NCBI RefSeq assembly: GCF_022179765.1
Contig: NZ_BPRE01000014.1
Coordinates: 62,001 to 126,000, forward strand
DNA: 64,000 nucleotides
Direction: 5' to 3'
Source of the DNA: Methylorubrum suomiense
GTDB lineage: Bacteria > Pseudomonadota > Alphaproteobacteria > Rhizobiales > Beijerinckiaceae
Positions 35,821-45,199 of the stretch are shown here, piece after piece (positions within the stretch are counted from its first letter, which is position 1; each line of letters opens with the position of its first letter). The notes beneath the pieces are model-generated. The model was not told where the DNA came from. It did no database searches and saw only the letters and a program-made list of their open reading frames with translations. The position numbers and the translations under genes were made by a program.

Positions 35821-36143
35821 GGAGCCGAGAATCGGTCCGGCAGGAGGGCTGCCGCGAGCGGACTCACAGCGTGAGTCTGCTTAGCGGGAGCCGTTCCGGC
35901 TGGCGATGGTCGGGCGCTGCCAGCGATGCCTTAGTTTGACACCAAGCGGACATTCGACCTCTGTCCGCCGGAGGTCCGGATGGGGTGGTGAGCGGCCTCC
36001 AACGCGCCACCCGGAACCGGGCATTCACGAGCAGCTCGACGACCGATCGAGGCCCGTCCGAGGCGGTGGCCTTGAAGGCGTCTGTCCCATTTCCGGGCTG
36101 ATCCGACATCGGATGCGTACGGTCCAGATCCCTGCCCTGGGCC
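35821..36143. other. Intergenic region between RND pump and response regulator genes
   Basis: No credible gene is seen; short open frames are compositionally random. A small hairpin GCGGACA/TGTCCGC (35946-35968) lies 125 bases upstream of the response regulator start. Confidence 0.5.
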
Positions 36144-39100
36144 CTAAGCGGCGTGCTCGATCCTGTCTCGAGCCCCGATCGCGACGCCCTCGCCGTGCTG
36201 CTTGAGCGGGCGGTTGCCCGAGAGGCGGCGCAGCAGCACGTAGAAGACCGGCGTCAGGAACAGGCCGAAGGCGGTCACGCCGATCATGCCAGAGAACACC
36301 GCCACGCCCATGGCGCTGCGCATCTCCGATCCGGCGCCGGTCGCGGTGACGAGCGGCAGCACGCCCATGATGAAGGCCATGGAGGTCATCAGGATCGGGC
36401 GCAGCCGCAGGCGGCTCGCCTCGATCGCCGCCTGGACCGGCGAGCGGCCGGCGAACTCCAGCTCGCGGGCGAATTCGACGATCAGGATGGCGTTCTTGGC
36501 CGACAGGCCGACCAGCACGATCAGGCCGATCTGCGTGAAGACGTTGTTGTCGCCCGCCGACAGCCAGACCCCGAACATCGCAGCCAGCAGGCCCATCGGT
36601 ACGATGAGCAGGATCGCGAGCGGGAGCGCCAGGCTCTCATACTGCGCCGCGAGCACGAGGAAGACGAGCAGCAGTGCCAGCGGGAAGACCCAGATTCCGG
36701 AATTGCCCGCGATGAACTCCTGATAGGTGAGATCCGTCCACTCGAACGCGAAGCCGCGCGGCAGCGTTTCGGCGGCGATGCGTGCGGCCGCCGCCTGCGC
36801 CTGGCCCGAGGAGAAGCCGGGGGCGGCGCCCGCATTGATGTCGGCCGACAGGAAGCCATTGTAGCGCATGGCGCGCTCCGGGCCCGCGGTCTGGCGCACC
36901 TGAAGGAGGGCCGACAGCGGCACCATCTCGCCCGATCCGGCGCGCACCTTCAGCTGGCCGATGTCGTCCTGGCGGGCGCGGAACGGCGCGTCGGCCTGGA
37001 CGCGCACCGAGTAGGTGCGCCCGAACCGGTTGAAGTCGTTGACGTAGAGCGAGCCGAGATAGATCTGCAGCGTGTCGAACACGTCGGTGACCGGGATGCG
37101 CAATTGGCGCGCCTTGGTGCGGTCGATGTCGGCGAAGAGCTGCGGCACGTTCATCTGGAAGCTGGAGAACAGCCCGACCAGCTCCGGCGCCTGGGCGGCC
37201 TTGGCCATGAACGCCTTGGTCGCCTCGTTCAGCGCCTCATAGCCGAGGCCCGCGCGGTCCTCGATCTGCAGCTTGAAGCCGCCGATGGTGCCGAGCCCGT
37301 TGACGGGCGGGGGCGGAAACATCGCGATGAAGGCCTCGGGGATGCCCGCGTACTTCTTGTTGAGCGACATCGCGATGGCGGCGCCGCTCAGCGCCGGGTC
37401 CTTCCGCTCCTCGAAAGGCTTCAGCGTCGAGAACACGATTCCCGAGTTCGACGAGTTGGTGAAGCCGTTGATCGACAGCCCGGGGAAGGCGACCGCACTT
37501 TCGACGCCGGGTTCCCTCAGGGCGATCTCGCTCATCTGCCGGATCACGTCCTCGGTCCGGTCGAGGGTGGCGCCGTCGGGCAGTTGCGCGAAGCCGACGA
37601 GGTACTGCTTGTCCTGGCCCGGCACGAAGCCGCCGGGAATTTTTTGGAACAGTCCCACGGTCACGCCGACGAGGACGAGGTAGAGCACCATCATCGCCCC
37701 TTTGCGCGAGACGACCCCGCGCACGCCGTGCCCGTAGGCGTCGGAGGCCCGTCCGAAGGCGCGGTTGAAGCGGTGGAAGAACCAGCCGAGCCCGGCGTCG
37801 AGCACGCGGGTCAGCCGGTCCTTCGGGGCGTGGTGGCCGCGCAGGAGCAGCGCCGAGAGGGCGGGCGAGAGGGTGAGCGAGTTGATCGCCGAGATCACCG
37901 TCGAGATCGCGATGGTCAGCGCGAACTGCTTGTAGAACTGGCCCGTCAGACCGCTGATGAAGGCCAGCGGCACGAACACCGCCACCAGCACCAGCGCGAT
38001 GGCGATGATCGGCCCCGAGACCTCGCGCATCGCCTGATAGCTGGCGTCGCGGGGCGATAGGCCCGCCTCGATGTTGCGCTCCACGTTCTCGACCACGACG
38101 ATGGCGTCGTCGACGACGATGCCAATGGCGAGCACGAGGCCGAACAGGCTCAGCGCGTTGATGGAAAAGCCGAAGGCATGCATCACCGCGAAGGTGCCGA
38201 CGATGGAGACCGGCACGGCGAGCAGCGGGATGATCGAGGCCCGCCACGTCTGCAGGAACAGGATCACCACCAGCACCACGAGGGCGATGGCTTCGAGCAG
38301 CGTGTGGATCACCGCCTCGATCGAAGCGCGCACGAACTGGGTCGGATCGTAGACGATCTGGTAGTCGATGCCTTCCGGCATGTTGCGCTTGATCTCGGCC
38401 ATGGTCCGGCGCACCTCGTCGGAGATCTGGATCGCGTTCGAGCCGGGTGATTGCGAGATCGGGATCGCCACCGCCGACTTGTTGTCGAGGAGCGAGCGGA
38501 GCGCGTAGTCCGAGGCGCCGAGTTCGATCCGGGCGATGTCGCGCAGGCGCGTGATCTCGCCGTTCTCGCCGGTTTTCACGACGATCTCCCCGAACTGCTC
38601 CTCGCTGGTGAGGCGCCCTTCGGCGTTGAGCGACAGCTGTAGGTCGAGGCCGGGCACGGCCGGCGAGGCGCCGATGACGCCGGCGGCGGCTTCCACGTTC
38701 TGGGCCTGGATCTCGCGCACCACGTCGCCCGCCGACAGGCCGTGCTCGGCGACCCGCTGCGGGTCGAGCCAGATGCGCATGGAATAGTCGCCGGAGCCGA
38801 ACAGCTGCACCTGGCCGACGCCGTCGAGGCGGGCGAGGCGATCCTTGATGTTCAGGACCGCGTAATTGCGCAGATACGTCATGTCGTAGCGCCCGTCGGG
38901 CGAGACGAGGTGCACGACCATGGTGAGGTCGGGCGAGGACTTCACCGTGACGATGCCAAGCTGGCGCACGATCGCCGGCAGCCGCGGCTCGGCCTGCGAG
39001 ACGCGGTTCTGCACGAGTTGCTGCGCCTTGTCCGGGTCGGTGCCGAGCCGGAAGGTGACGGTCAGGGTCATGATGCCGTCGGTCGTGGCTTGGCTCGACA

Positions 39101-39338
39101 TGTAGAGCATGCCCTCGACGCCGTTGATCTGCTCCTCGATCGGCGTCGCCACGGTCTCGACGATGACCTTCGGGTTGGCGCCGGGGAAGGTCGCGCGCAC
39201 AACGACCGAGGGCGGCACCACGTCCGGATACTCGGAGATCGGCATCGCGAAGAGCGAGACCAGCCCGCCGATGAAGATCATGACCGAGAGCACGCCCGCG
39301 AAGATCGGGCGATCGATGAAGAACTTGGACAGGTTCAT
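36144..39338 (-). CDS. RND efflux pump inner-membrane transporter (HAE1/AcrB type)
   Basis: A 1064-residue proton-driven RND pump. It starts MNLSKFFIDRPIFAGVLSVM and has the two repeats of six membrane helices with large periplasmic loops. Helix 4 carries the paired acidic residues (GIVVDDAIVVVENVERNIEA), the proton relay. The family loop GTDPDKAQQLVQNRVSQAEP (about residues 100-120) is also visible. The adaptor gene is 98 bases upstream in the same direction and a TetR regulator is divergent from it, so this is a regulated multidrug or solvent pump; no outer-membrane channel gene is adjacent. Confidence 0.96.
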   Translation of the reverse strand: MNLSKFFIDRPIFAGVLSVMIFIGGLVSLFAMPISEYPDVVPPSVVVRATFPGANPKVIVETVATPIEEQINGVEGMLYMSSQATTDGIMTLTVTFRLGTDPDKAQQLVQNRVSQAEPRLPAIVRQLGIVTVKSSPDLTMVVHLVSPDGRYDMTYLRNYAVLNIKDRLARLDGVGQVQLFGSGDYSMRIWLDPQRVAEHGLSAGDVVREIQAQNVEAAAGVIGASPAVPGLDLQLSLNAEGRLTSEEQFGEIVVKTGENGEITRLRDIARIELGASDYALRSLLDNKSAVAIPISQSPGSNAIQISDEVRRTMAEIKRNMPEGIDYQIVYDPTQFVRASIEAVIHTLLEAIALVVLVVILFLQTWRASIIPLLAVPVSIVGTFAVMHAFGFSINALSLFGLVLAIGIVVDDAIVVVENVERNIEAGLSPRDASYQAMREVSGPIIAIALVLVAVFVPLAFISGLTGQFYKQFALTIAISTVISAINSLTLSPALSALLLRGHHAPKDRLTRVLDAGLGWFFHRFNRAFGRASDAYGHGVRGVVSRKGAMMVLYLVLVGVTVGLFQKIPGGFVPGQDKQYLVGFAQLPDGATLDRTEDVIRQMSEIALREPGVESAVAFPGLSINGFTNSSNSGIVFSTLKPFEERKDPALSGAAIAMSLNKKYAGIPEAFIAMFPPPPVNGLGTIGGFKLQIEDRAGLGYEALNEATKAFMAKAAQAPELVGLFSSFQMNVPQLFADIDRTKARQLRIPVTDVFDTLQIYLGSLYVNDFNRFGRTYSVRVQADAPFRARQDDIGQLKVRAGSGEMVPLSALLQVRQTAGPERAMRYNGFLSADINAGAAPGFSSGQAQAAAARIAAETLPRGFAFEWTDLTYQEFIAGNSGIWVFPLALLLVFLVLAAQYESLALPLAILLIVPMGLLAAMFGVWLSAGDNNVFTQIGLIVLVGLSAKNAILIVEFARELEFAGRSPVQAAIEASRLRLRPILMTSMAFIMGVLPLVTATGAGSEMRSAMGVAVFSGMIGVTAFGLFLTPVFYVLLRRLSGNRPLKQHGEGVAIGARDRIEHAA

Positions 39339-39436
39339 GTCGCCCTCCGGGGTCGGGCATCGGGCACGAGGCGTCGGGCGGCCGCCGAAGGGGCGGTCGC
39401 GCGGGTCGGATCGGGAGTGGGGGAAAGGACTGGAGG

Positions 39437-40693
39437 CTACGGCGCTTCGGCGCTGGCGAGCTGGCTGGCGCCGGGCGTGCGCTGGCCCATCGCCACGGCC
39501 TCGGGCCGCAGGAGCGTTCCGGGGCGGATGCGCTGCAGGCCGTTGACGACGATGCGCTCGCCGGCCGACAGGCCGGAGGTCACGACGCGCAGTCCCTCGA
39601 CGGCGCGTCCGAGGGTGACGGCGCGGAACGCGGCGCGGTCGTCCGCTCCGACGACGAGGACGAACTTCTTGTCCTGATCGGTGCCCACCGCCCGCTCGTC
39701 CACGAGGATCAGCCGCTCGGGCGCCACTTGGCCGAGCCGCATCCGCGCGAACTGGCCGGGGATGAGGTGCCCGTCGCCGTTGGCGAAGGTGGCGCGCACT
39801 CGCACCGTGCCGCTGCGGGCATCGACCCTGTTGTCGATGAACTGGAGATGGCCGCGGGCGCGGGTGCCCGCCGCCGTCACCATCTCGACCGGGATGCGGT
39901 CGAGCTTGCCGCGCGTCCCCGCGGGGCCGGCGATGGAGGCGAGCGCCTTGAGGACGACGGTCTCGTCCGCGTCGAAGCTTGCGTAGACCGGATCGACCGA
40001 GACGAGGGTGGTGAGCACCGCAGCCCCGGCGCCGGTCGCCACGAGGTTGCCCGGCGTGATCTCGCGGCGGCCGACGCGCCCGCTCACCGCCGCCCGCACC
40101 TGCGTGTAGCTCAAGCTGAGCCGGGCCGCCTCCAGGGCCGCCTTCGCCCCGTCGAGGCCGGCCTTCGCCTCCCGGAACGCATTGGCGCGCACGTCGAGGT
40201 CGCGCGCAGTGACGATCTGCTGGTCGGACAGCCGGCGCCCGCGATCGAGATCGCTCGCGGTCAGCGCCACGCGCGCCTCGGCACCCGCGACCTGGGCCTC
40301 CAGGCGCTGGACCTCCGCGGCGTAGGGCGCCGGATCGATGGTGACGAGAAGGTCACCGGCCTTGACCAGATCGCCCTCGACGAAGTGCGTCGCCTGGATC
40401 GCGCCACCGACGCGGGCCCGCACGTCGATGCGCTCGACCGCCTCCAGCCGACCGGAGAACTCGTCCCAGAGAACGACCTCGCGCGGTTCGATCGTAGCGA
40501 CCGCGGCAGGTGCGGCGGGCTCGGGCTGGGGCGTCGCCGCGACCGCCGGTGTTCCCTTGAGCAGCGGACCGGAGGCGAAGTGGTAGGAGCCACCCGCGAG
40601 CAGGGCGAGGGCCAAACCGACTCCGGCGCTGCGCCGGAAGAGGAAACGGGTCAGGGAAGTGTCGCGATGAGGGTCCACGGCCGGCTCCAACAT
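39437..40693 (-). CDS. RND efflux periplasmic adaptor subunit
   Basis: A 418-residue membrane fusion protein. One N-terminal helix (about residues 24-45, VGLALALLAGGSYHFASGPL) anchors it; then a biotinyl-lipoyl-like half (VLWDEFSGRLEAVERIDVRA, GAIQATHFVEGDLVKAGDLL), a coiled-coil hairpin (VQRLEAQVAGAEARVALTAS), beta-barrel and membrane-proximal domains. It brings the pump and an outer-membrane channel together. It is the first gene of the pump operon; its start codon falls within a 24-base palindrome that is a likely repressor site. Confidence 0.95.
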   Translation of the reverse strand: MLEPAVDPHRDTSLTRFLFRRSAGVGLALALLAGGSYHFASGPLLKGTPAVAATPQPEPAAPAAVATIEPREVVLWDEFSGRLEAVERIDVRARVGGAIQATHFVEGDLVKAGDLLVTIDPAPYAAEVQRLEAQVAGAEARVALTASDLDRGRRLSDQQIVTARDLDVRANAFREAKAGLDGAKAALEAARLSLSYTQVRAAVSGRVGRREITPGNLVATGAGAAVLTTLVSVDPVYASFDADETVVLKALASIAGPAGTRGKLDRIPVEMVTAAGTRARGHLQFIDNRVDARSGTVRVRATFANGDGHLIPGQFARMRLGQVAPERLILVDERAVGTDQDKKFVLVVGADDRAAFRAVTLGRAVEGLRVVTSGLSAGERIVVNGLQRIRPGTLLRPEAVAMGQRTPGASQLASAEAP

Positions 40694-40714
40694 CTGTAGG
40701 GTTCACTACACATG
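40691..40714. promoter_or_regulatory. Operator-like palindrome over the adaptor start codon
   Basis: CATCTGTAGG-GTTCACTACA-CATG has dyad symmetry (CATnTGTAG ... CTACAnATG, 8 matching pairs of 9 around a 6-base centre), similar to AcrR-type operators. Its left edge is the adaptor start codon (40691-40693). The divergent TetR protein is the likely ligand. Confidence 0.5.
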
Positions 40715-40781
40715 TCGGTATGGACGCGGAACGTCAAGAGACTTATCTATCACTCGATACAAAAGTTGGAGCCGGCAGACA

Positions 40782-41384
40782 ATGGCGATGGGACGGCCCC
40801 GGTCGTTCGACGCGGACAAGGCCCTCGACGAGGCAATGGAGGTGTTCTGGCGCCACGGCTACGACGGGGCGAGCCTCGCGATGCTGACCAAGGCGATGGG
40901 CATCAAGCCGCCGAGCCTCTACGCGGCTTTCGGCAGCAAGGAGGGCCTGCTCAAGGCCGCCCTCGACCGCTACGCGCAGCGCCGCTCGGCGCATATGCAC
41001 TACGTCCTGGCGGGCCCGACGGCGCGCGAGGTGGCGGTGCGGTTCCTGAGCAGCATCGCCGAGAGCCACACCGATCCGGCCAACCCGCCCGGCTGCCTGC
41101 TGGTCCAGGGCGGGCTCGCCTGCGGCGAGGGCTCGGAGAACATCCCGTTCGAGCTGGCCGCGCGGCGCGCCCAGGGCGAGGCGGAGTTGCGCGAGCGCTT
41201 CGTCCAGGCCCGGCACGACGGCGATCTCAGCCCGGAGGCCGACCCGGCGGCGCTGGCCCGCTTCCTCTCGACCGTCGCCTCGGGCATGGGCGTCCTGGCC
41301 TCTTCCGGCGCCGACCGCGAGGCCCTGCGGGAGGTGGCGCGGGTCTCGCTCAGCGCCTTCCCGAAGCGGGACGCATCGTCCTGA
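40782..41384 (+). CDS. TetR-family repressor of the RND pump (probable)
   Basis: A 200-residue TetR regulator: DNA-binding part GRPRSFDADKALDEAMEVFW, GASLAMLTKAMGIKPPSLYA, AFGSKEGLLKAALDRYAQRR, and a C-terminal ligand domain (NPPGCLLVQGGLACGEGS; DLSPEADPAALARFLSTVAS). Start is ATG 40782, or two codons later. It is divergent from the pump operon, with an operator-like palindrome between, so control of the pump is a well-supported inference. It converges with the ABC ATPase gene with 12 bases between. Confidence 0.9.
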   Translation: MAMGRPRSFDADKALDEAMEVFWRHGYDGASLAMLTKAMGIKPPSLYAAFGSKEGLLKAALDRYAQRRSAHMHYVLAGPTAREVAVRFLSSIAESHTDPANPPGCLLVQGGLACGEGSENIPFELAARRAQGEAELRERFVQARHDGDLSPEADPAALARFLSTVASGMGVLASSGADREALREVARVSLSAFPKRDASS

Positions 41385-41396
41385 GGGGTCCGCCGA

Positions 41397-42179
41397 TCAG
41401 ATCGGTTGGCCGAGGATCGTGCGGCGCAGGCGCACCAGTTCGGGGTCGTCGCGGTGGCGCGGGTAGGGCAGATCGACGGGGAGGTCCGCGCGGATCGCCG
41501 CCGGGCGGTCGGAGAGCACGATCACCCGCTCGGCCAGCACCAGGGCTTCCTCCACGTCGTGGGTGACGAGGAGAGCGGTGAAGCGTGTCTCCTGCCAGAG
41601 CCGCAGGATCTCGGCCTGCAGCGCGAGCCGGGTCAGGGCGTCGAGCTTGCCGAGCGGCTCGTCGAGCAGCAGCAGGCGCGGCGCGTTCACCAGCGCGCGG
41701 GCCAGCGCCGCGCGCTGCGCCATGCCGCCGGAGAGCTGGTGGGGAAACACCTCGGCGAAGCCGTCGAGCCCGACGAGGCGCAACGCCGCCTCGACCTTTG
41801 CTGCGCGCTCCGGTTTCGCAACGCCGCGGGCCTCAAGCCCGAGCCTCACATTCCCCTGCACCGTCCGCCAGGGATAGAGCGTCGGGTCCTGGAACACGAG
41901 GAGGCGCGACGGATCGGGGCCTTCGACCCGCCGTCCATCGACGGCGATGCGGCCCGCCTCCGGCGGCTCCAGCCCGGCGACGAGGCGCAACAGGGTGGAC
42001 TTGCCGCAGCCGGAGGGGCCGAGCAGGGCCACGAAGCCACCCGGCGCCACGTCGAGCAAGATGCGGTCGAGGACGGGCAGCGCCGTGCCGCGGATGTCGA
42101 AGGCGTGCGAGACGGCCTCGACCGCGAGGCGCGATCCGGCCACGGCGGCAATGGGGCGTTCGAGCGTCGCGGCTACCAT
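41397..42179 (-). CDS. ABC transporter ATP-binding protein (nitrate/sulfonate/taurine type), orphaned
   Basis: A 260-residue ATPase of the NitT/TauT group: Walker A GPSGCGKST (54-62), Q-loop VFQDPTLYPW, signature LSGGMAQRAALARAL (149-163) and Walker B LLLLDEPLGKLD (169-180). Start ATG 42179 overlaps the stop of a permease whose front is missing, and no substrate-binding protein is present. The gene is intact but cannot form a full transporter from this locus. Its natural substrate class (aliphatic sulfonate, taurine or nitrate) is family inference only. Confidence 0.9.
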   Translation of the reverse strand: MVAATLERPIAAVAGSRLAVEAVSHAFDIRGTALPVLDRILLDVAPGGFVALLGPSGCGKSTLLRLVAGLEPPEAGRIAVDGRRVEGPDPSRLLVFQDPTLYPWRTVQGNVRLGLEARGVAKPERAAKVEAALRLVGLDGFAEVFPHQLSGGMAQRAALARALVNAPRLLLLDEPLGKLDALTRLALQAEILRLWQETRFTALLVTHDVEEALVLAERVIVLSDRPAAIRADLPVDLPYPRHRDDPELVRLRRTILGQPI

Positions 42180-42329
42180 TGCACCAGCCCCTTCTGCCAG
42201 GAGAGCACCCGGTCGCGTAAGCGAAACAGCAGGCTGATGAGGCCCGAGCACATCAGCGCCATCACGATCAGCGCGGCGTAGAGGTTGGCGTAGGCCGCCC
42301 AGCCCTGGGCCCATTGCAGGTACCACTCC
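42173..42329 (-). pseudogene. Truncated ABC transporter permease (last ~52 codons)
   Basis: In the frame ending at TAG 42173-42175, the last codons read REWYLQWAQGWAAYANLYAA, LIVMALMCSGLISLLFRLRD, RVLSWQKGLVQW, which is the typical final helix and tail of SsuC/TauC permeases. An in-frame stop lies just before (about 42349), so the rest is gone. Upstream, in a different frame, TREFALSAHYPVDPYGVLRS, then MFGKVV, could be another broken remnant. The neighbouring ATPase is therefore left behind. Confidence 0.65.
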
Positions 42330-42529
42330 CGACGACCTTGCCGAACATGCTACGGAGAACGCCGTAGGGGTCGACCGGATAGTGGGCCGACAACGCGAAT
42401 TCCCTCGTGCTTGCCGATCAGACGCTCGCGAGCGGGGGGCCGCGTGAAGCGTCTGCTCTCGGTTCCGGAACCGATGCTCGGAGCCGTGACGCACCGAATC
42501 GACAAGGTGCGTCAGGGCCGCCGGGGCGG
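42330..42529. other. Degraded stretch between the broken permease and uvrA paralogue
   Basis: About 200 bases with no intact gene; short remnants only (see the permease entry). Confidence 0.5.
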
Positions 42530-45199
42530 TCAGCCCTCGCTTGCGTAGGCTTCGAGTTCCTCCCGCAGATACGCCGCCGTGCGGCTCGCCCGCGCCTTCG
42601 CCACCACCTCGGGACGGCCGGCCGCCACAACCATGCCGCCCAGGCCTCCGGCGCCGGGCCCCACATCGATGACGTGATCGGCGCTCGCCACGACGCGCAT
42701 GTCGTGCTCGACCATGACGACCGTGTTGCCCGCATCGACCAAGCCGTTGAGCTGGAGCATCAGGCGGTCCACGTCGGTCGGGTGCAGCCCGGTCGTCGGC
42801 TCGTCGAGGACGTAGAGCGTGCCCCCGCGCTGGCCCCGCTGCAATTCGGTCGCGAGCTTGATGCGCTGGGCCTCGCCGCCGGAGAGTTCGGTCGCGGGCT
42901 GGCCCAGGCGCAGGTAGCCGAGGCCGAGATCGCGCAGCACGGCGAGCGGGCGCAGCACGGAGGGCTCGTCCGCGAAGGCCGCGCAGGCGCGCTCGACGGT
43001 CAGCCCGAGCACGTCGGCGATCGAGAGCCCGTTCCAGGTCACCTCCAGCGTCTCGGGCGCGTAGCGGGTGCCGTGGCAGGTCGGGCAGGGAGCGTAGACG
43101 CTCGGCATGAACAGCAATTCGACGCTGACGAAGCCCTCGCCCTCGCAGGCCGGGCAGCGGCCCTTGGCGACGTTGAAGGAGAAGCGGCCGGCGTCGTAGC
43201 GGCGGCGTTGCGCCTCGGGCGTGCCGGCGAACAGCCTGCGCACGGCGTCGAACAGGCCGGTATAGGTCGCGAGGTTCGAGCGCGGCGTGCGCCCGATCGG
43301 CTTCTGATCGACCTTCACGAGGCGACGGACGCCCTCCATGCCGCCGACGATGCGCCCCTCGGTCGGGCCCGGCGCCGCGTCGAGCGGATCGTCCGGCTCG
43401 TCGTCGGTCTCGACCGGGCGCCCGAGGCGGTCGCCGACGAGTTCGAGCAGGGCTTGGCTGACGAGGCTCGACTTGCCGGAGCCCGAGATGCCGGTCACGG
43501 CGGTGAAGCAGCCGAGGGGGAACGCGGCCGAGATCCCGTTCAGGTTGTTGCGGACGATGCCTTCCAAGCGCAGCCAGCCCGAGGGTTCGCGGCGCGGGCG
43601 CCGGGGCGGCTCGGCCAGTCCGAACAGGTGCAGCCGCGTGCGCGACGCTTCGATGTCCCGGAGCCCCTCCGGCGGGCCGCTGTAGAGCACGGTGCCGCCG
43701 TGCTCGCCCGCGGCCGGGCCGACATCGACAAGCCAGTCGGCCCGGCGCATCGTGCCGATGTCGTGCTCGACGACGAACAGCGAATTGCCCGCGGCGAGGA
43801 GCCCGGCCAGCGCATTGTGCATCGCGTCGCCGTCGGCCGGGTGCAGCCCGGCGGTCGGCTCGTCGAGCACGTAGGCCACGCCGAAGAGCTGCGAGCGCAG
43901 CTGCGTGGCCAGCCGCAGGCGCTGCAGCTCGCCCGACGACAGGGTCGTGGTGACCCGGTCGAGCGAGAGGTAGCCGAGGCCGAGTTCGGTCAGCGTCCCG
44001 ATCCGGTCGACGAGGTCGGCAGCTAGCCGCTGGGCGGCGAGGCGCTTCTCGATCGAGAGATTGGGCGTCACGCGCACGTCCGGCGCGCCTTTGTGCGCCG
44101 AGGCGCCCGCAGCGGCACGTCGGGCGCGGTCCTGCCGGGCGGCGTCGCGGTCGAGCGTCGTCGGGGTGGTGTCCTCGTCGGGGAGCCGGTCCTCGGCCGC
44201 GGGCCGCATCGCCTCCGCCAAGTCGGATAGCGTCATGCGCGATAGCTCGCCGATGTCGTACCCGGCGAAGGTGACCGAGAGCGCCTCGGGCTTCAGGCGC
44301 TTGCCATGGCAGGTCGGGCAATCCTCGCTCACGAGATAACGCGCGGCGCGGCGGCGCATGAGCGCACTCTGGGAGGTGGTGAAGGTGCCGAGCACGTGGC
44401 GACGGGCGCTCGTGAAGGTGCCCATGTAGCTCGGCTCCAGCCGGCGTCGGCGGGCGGCCTGCGTCTGCGCAGGGGTCAGTCCGGCATAGACCGGCTCCTG
44501 CGGCTGCTCGTCGGTGAACAGGATCCAGTCCCGCAGCGCCCGCGGCAGGTCCTTCCAGGGCGTATCGACATCGACGCCGCGGCTGACCAGGATGTCGCGC
44601 AGGTTCTGCCCGCCCCAGGCCTGCGGCCAGGCCGCGACCGCCCGCTCGCGGATCGTCAGCGAGGGGTCGGGGACCATCGAGGCTTCCGTCGCCCGATAGA
44701 TCCGCCCGAGCCCGCCGCAGGACGGGCAGGCGCCCTGCGGCGTGTTGGGCGAGAAGTCTTCCGCGTAGAGCATCGGCTGGCCCGGCGGGTAGGTGCCGGC
44801 GCGCGAGTACATCATCCGCACGAGGCTCGACAGGGTGGTGACGCTGCCGACCGAGGAGCGGGCGCTCGGCGTGCCGCGTTGCTGCTGGAGGGCGACCGCG
44901 GGGGGAAGCCCCTCGATGGCGTCGACGTCGGGCACGCCGACTTGGTCGATCATTCGCCGTGCGTAGGGTGCGACCGATTCGAAGTAGCGCCTTTGCGCCT
45001 CGGCGTAGAGCGTGCCGAAGGCCAACGATGACTTGCCGGAGCCGGAGACGCCCGTGAACACCACGAGGGCGTCGCGCGGCAACTCTACGTCGACATCGCG
45101 CAGATTGTGCTCCCTGGCGCCCTTCACCGTGACGAAACCCGGCCGTCCCGCGCCTGATCGAGCGATCCTGACCAATTCCCTAGGCTTCGGCTGGTCCAT
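42530..45199 (-). CDS. UvrA paralogue (class II UvrA, UvrA2-like)
   Basis: An 889-residue ABC-type DNA-damage protein with two nucleotide-binding halves: GVSGSGKSSLAFGTLYAEAQ at the start, LSSGELQRLRLATQLRSQLF and YVLDEPTAGLHPADGDA for half one, then GISGSGKSSLVSQALLELVG, LSGGEAQRIKLATELQRGQR and YVLDEPTTGLHPTDVDRLML for half two, plus Cys-rich zinc modules (CPSCGG; CPTCHG; CPACEG; CPTCHG). It is shorter than UvrA (about 940) and resembles the UvrA2/DrrC-like paralogues involved in resistance to DNA-binding drugs. ATG 45199 has GAGAGGAAA before it; an upstream ATG (45223) adds eight residues and lacks such a site. Confidence 0.9.
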   Translation of the reverse strand: MDQPKPRELVRIARSGAGRPGFVTVKGAREHNLRDVDVELPRDALVVFTGVSGSGKSSLAFGTLYAEAQRRYFESVAPYARRMIDQVGVPDVDAIEGLPPAVALQQQRGTPSARSSVGSVTTLSSLVRMMYSRAGTYPPGQPMLYAEDFSPNTPQGACPSCGGLGRIYRATEASMVPDPSLTIRERAVAAWPQAWGGQNLRDILVSRGVDVDTPWKDLPRALRDWILFTDEQPQEPVYAGLTPAQTQAARRRRLEPSYMGTFTSARRHVLGTFTTSQSALMRRRAARYLVSEDCPTCHGKRLKPEALSVTFAGYDIGELSRMTLSDLAEAMRPAAEDRLPDEDTTPTTLDRDAARQDRARRAAAGASAHKGAPDVRVTPNLSIEKRLAAQRLAADLVDRIGTLTELGLGYLSLDRVTTTLSSGELQRLRLATQLRSQLFGVAYVLDEPTAGLHPADGDAMHNALAGLLAAGNSLFVVEHDIGTMRRADWLVDVGPAAGEHGGTVLYSGPPEGLRDIEASRTRLHLFGLAEPPRRPRREPSGWLRLEGIVRNNLNGISAAFPLGCFTAVTGISGSGKSSLVSQALLELVGDRLGRPVETDDEPDDPLDAAPGPTEGRIVGGMEGVRRLVKVDQKPIGRTPRSNLATYTGLFDAVRRLFAGTPEAQRRRYDAGRFSFNVAKGRCPACEGEGFVSVELLFMPSVYAPCPTCHGTRYAPETLEVTWNGLSIADVLGLTVERACAAFADEPSVLRPLAVLRDLGLGYLRLGQPATELSGGEAQRIKLATELQRGQRGGTLYVLDEPTTGLHPTDVDRLMLQLNGLVDAGNTVVMVEHDMRVVASADHVIDVGPGAGGLGGMVVAAGRPEVVAKARASRTAAYLREELEAYASEG

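Noticed and set aside
35864..36109. An 81-codon minus-strand open frame between the response regulator and RND pump
   Set aside because: No ribosome site, no family resemblance, ordinary GC-rich random frame.
41397..44321. A long minus-strand frame joining the ABC ATPase with a shadow of the uvrA paralogue
   Set aside because: Only the last 260 codons are the real ATPase; the rest overlaps the uvrA-type gene out of frame.
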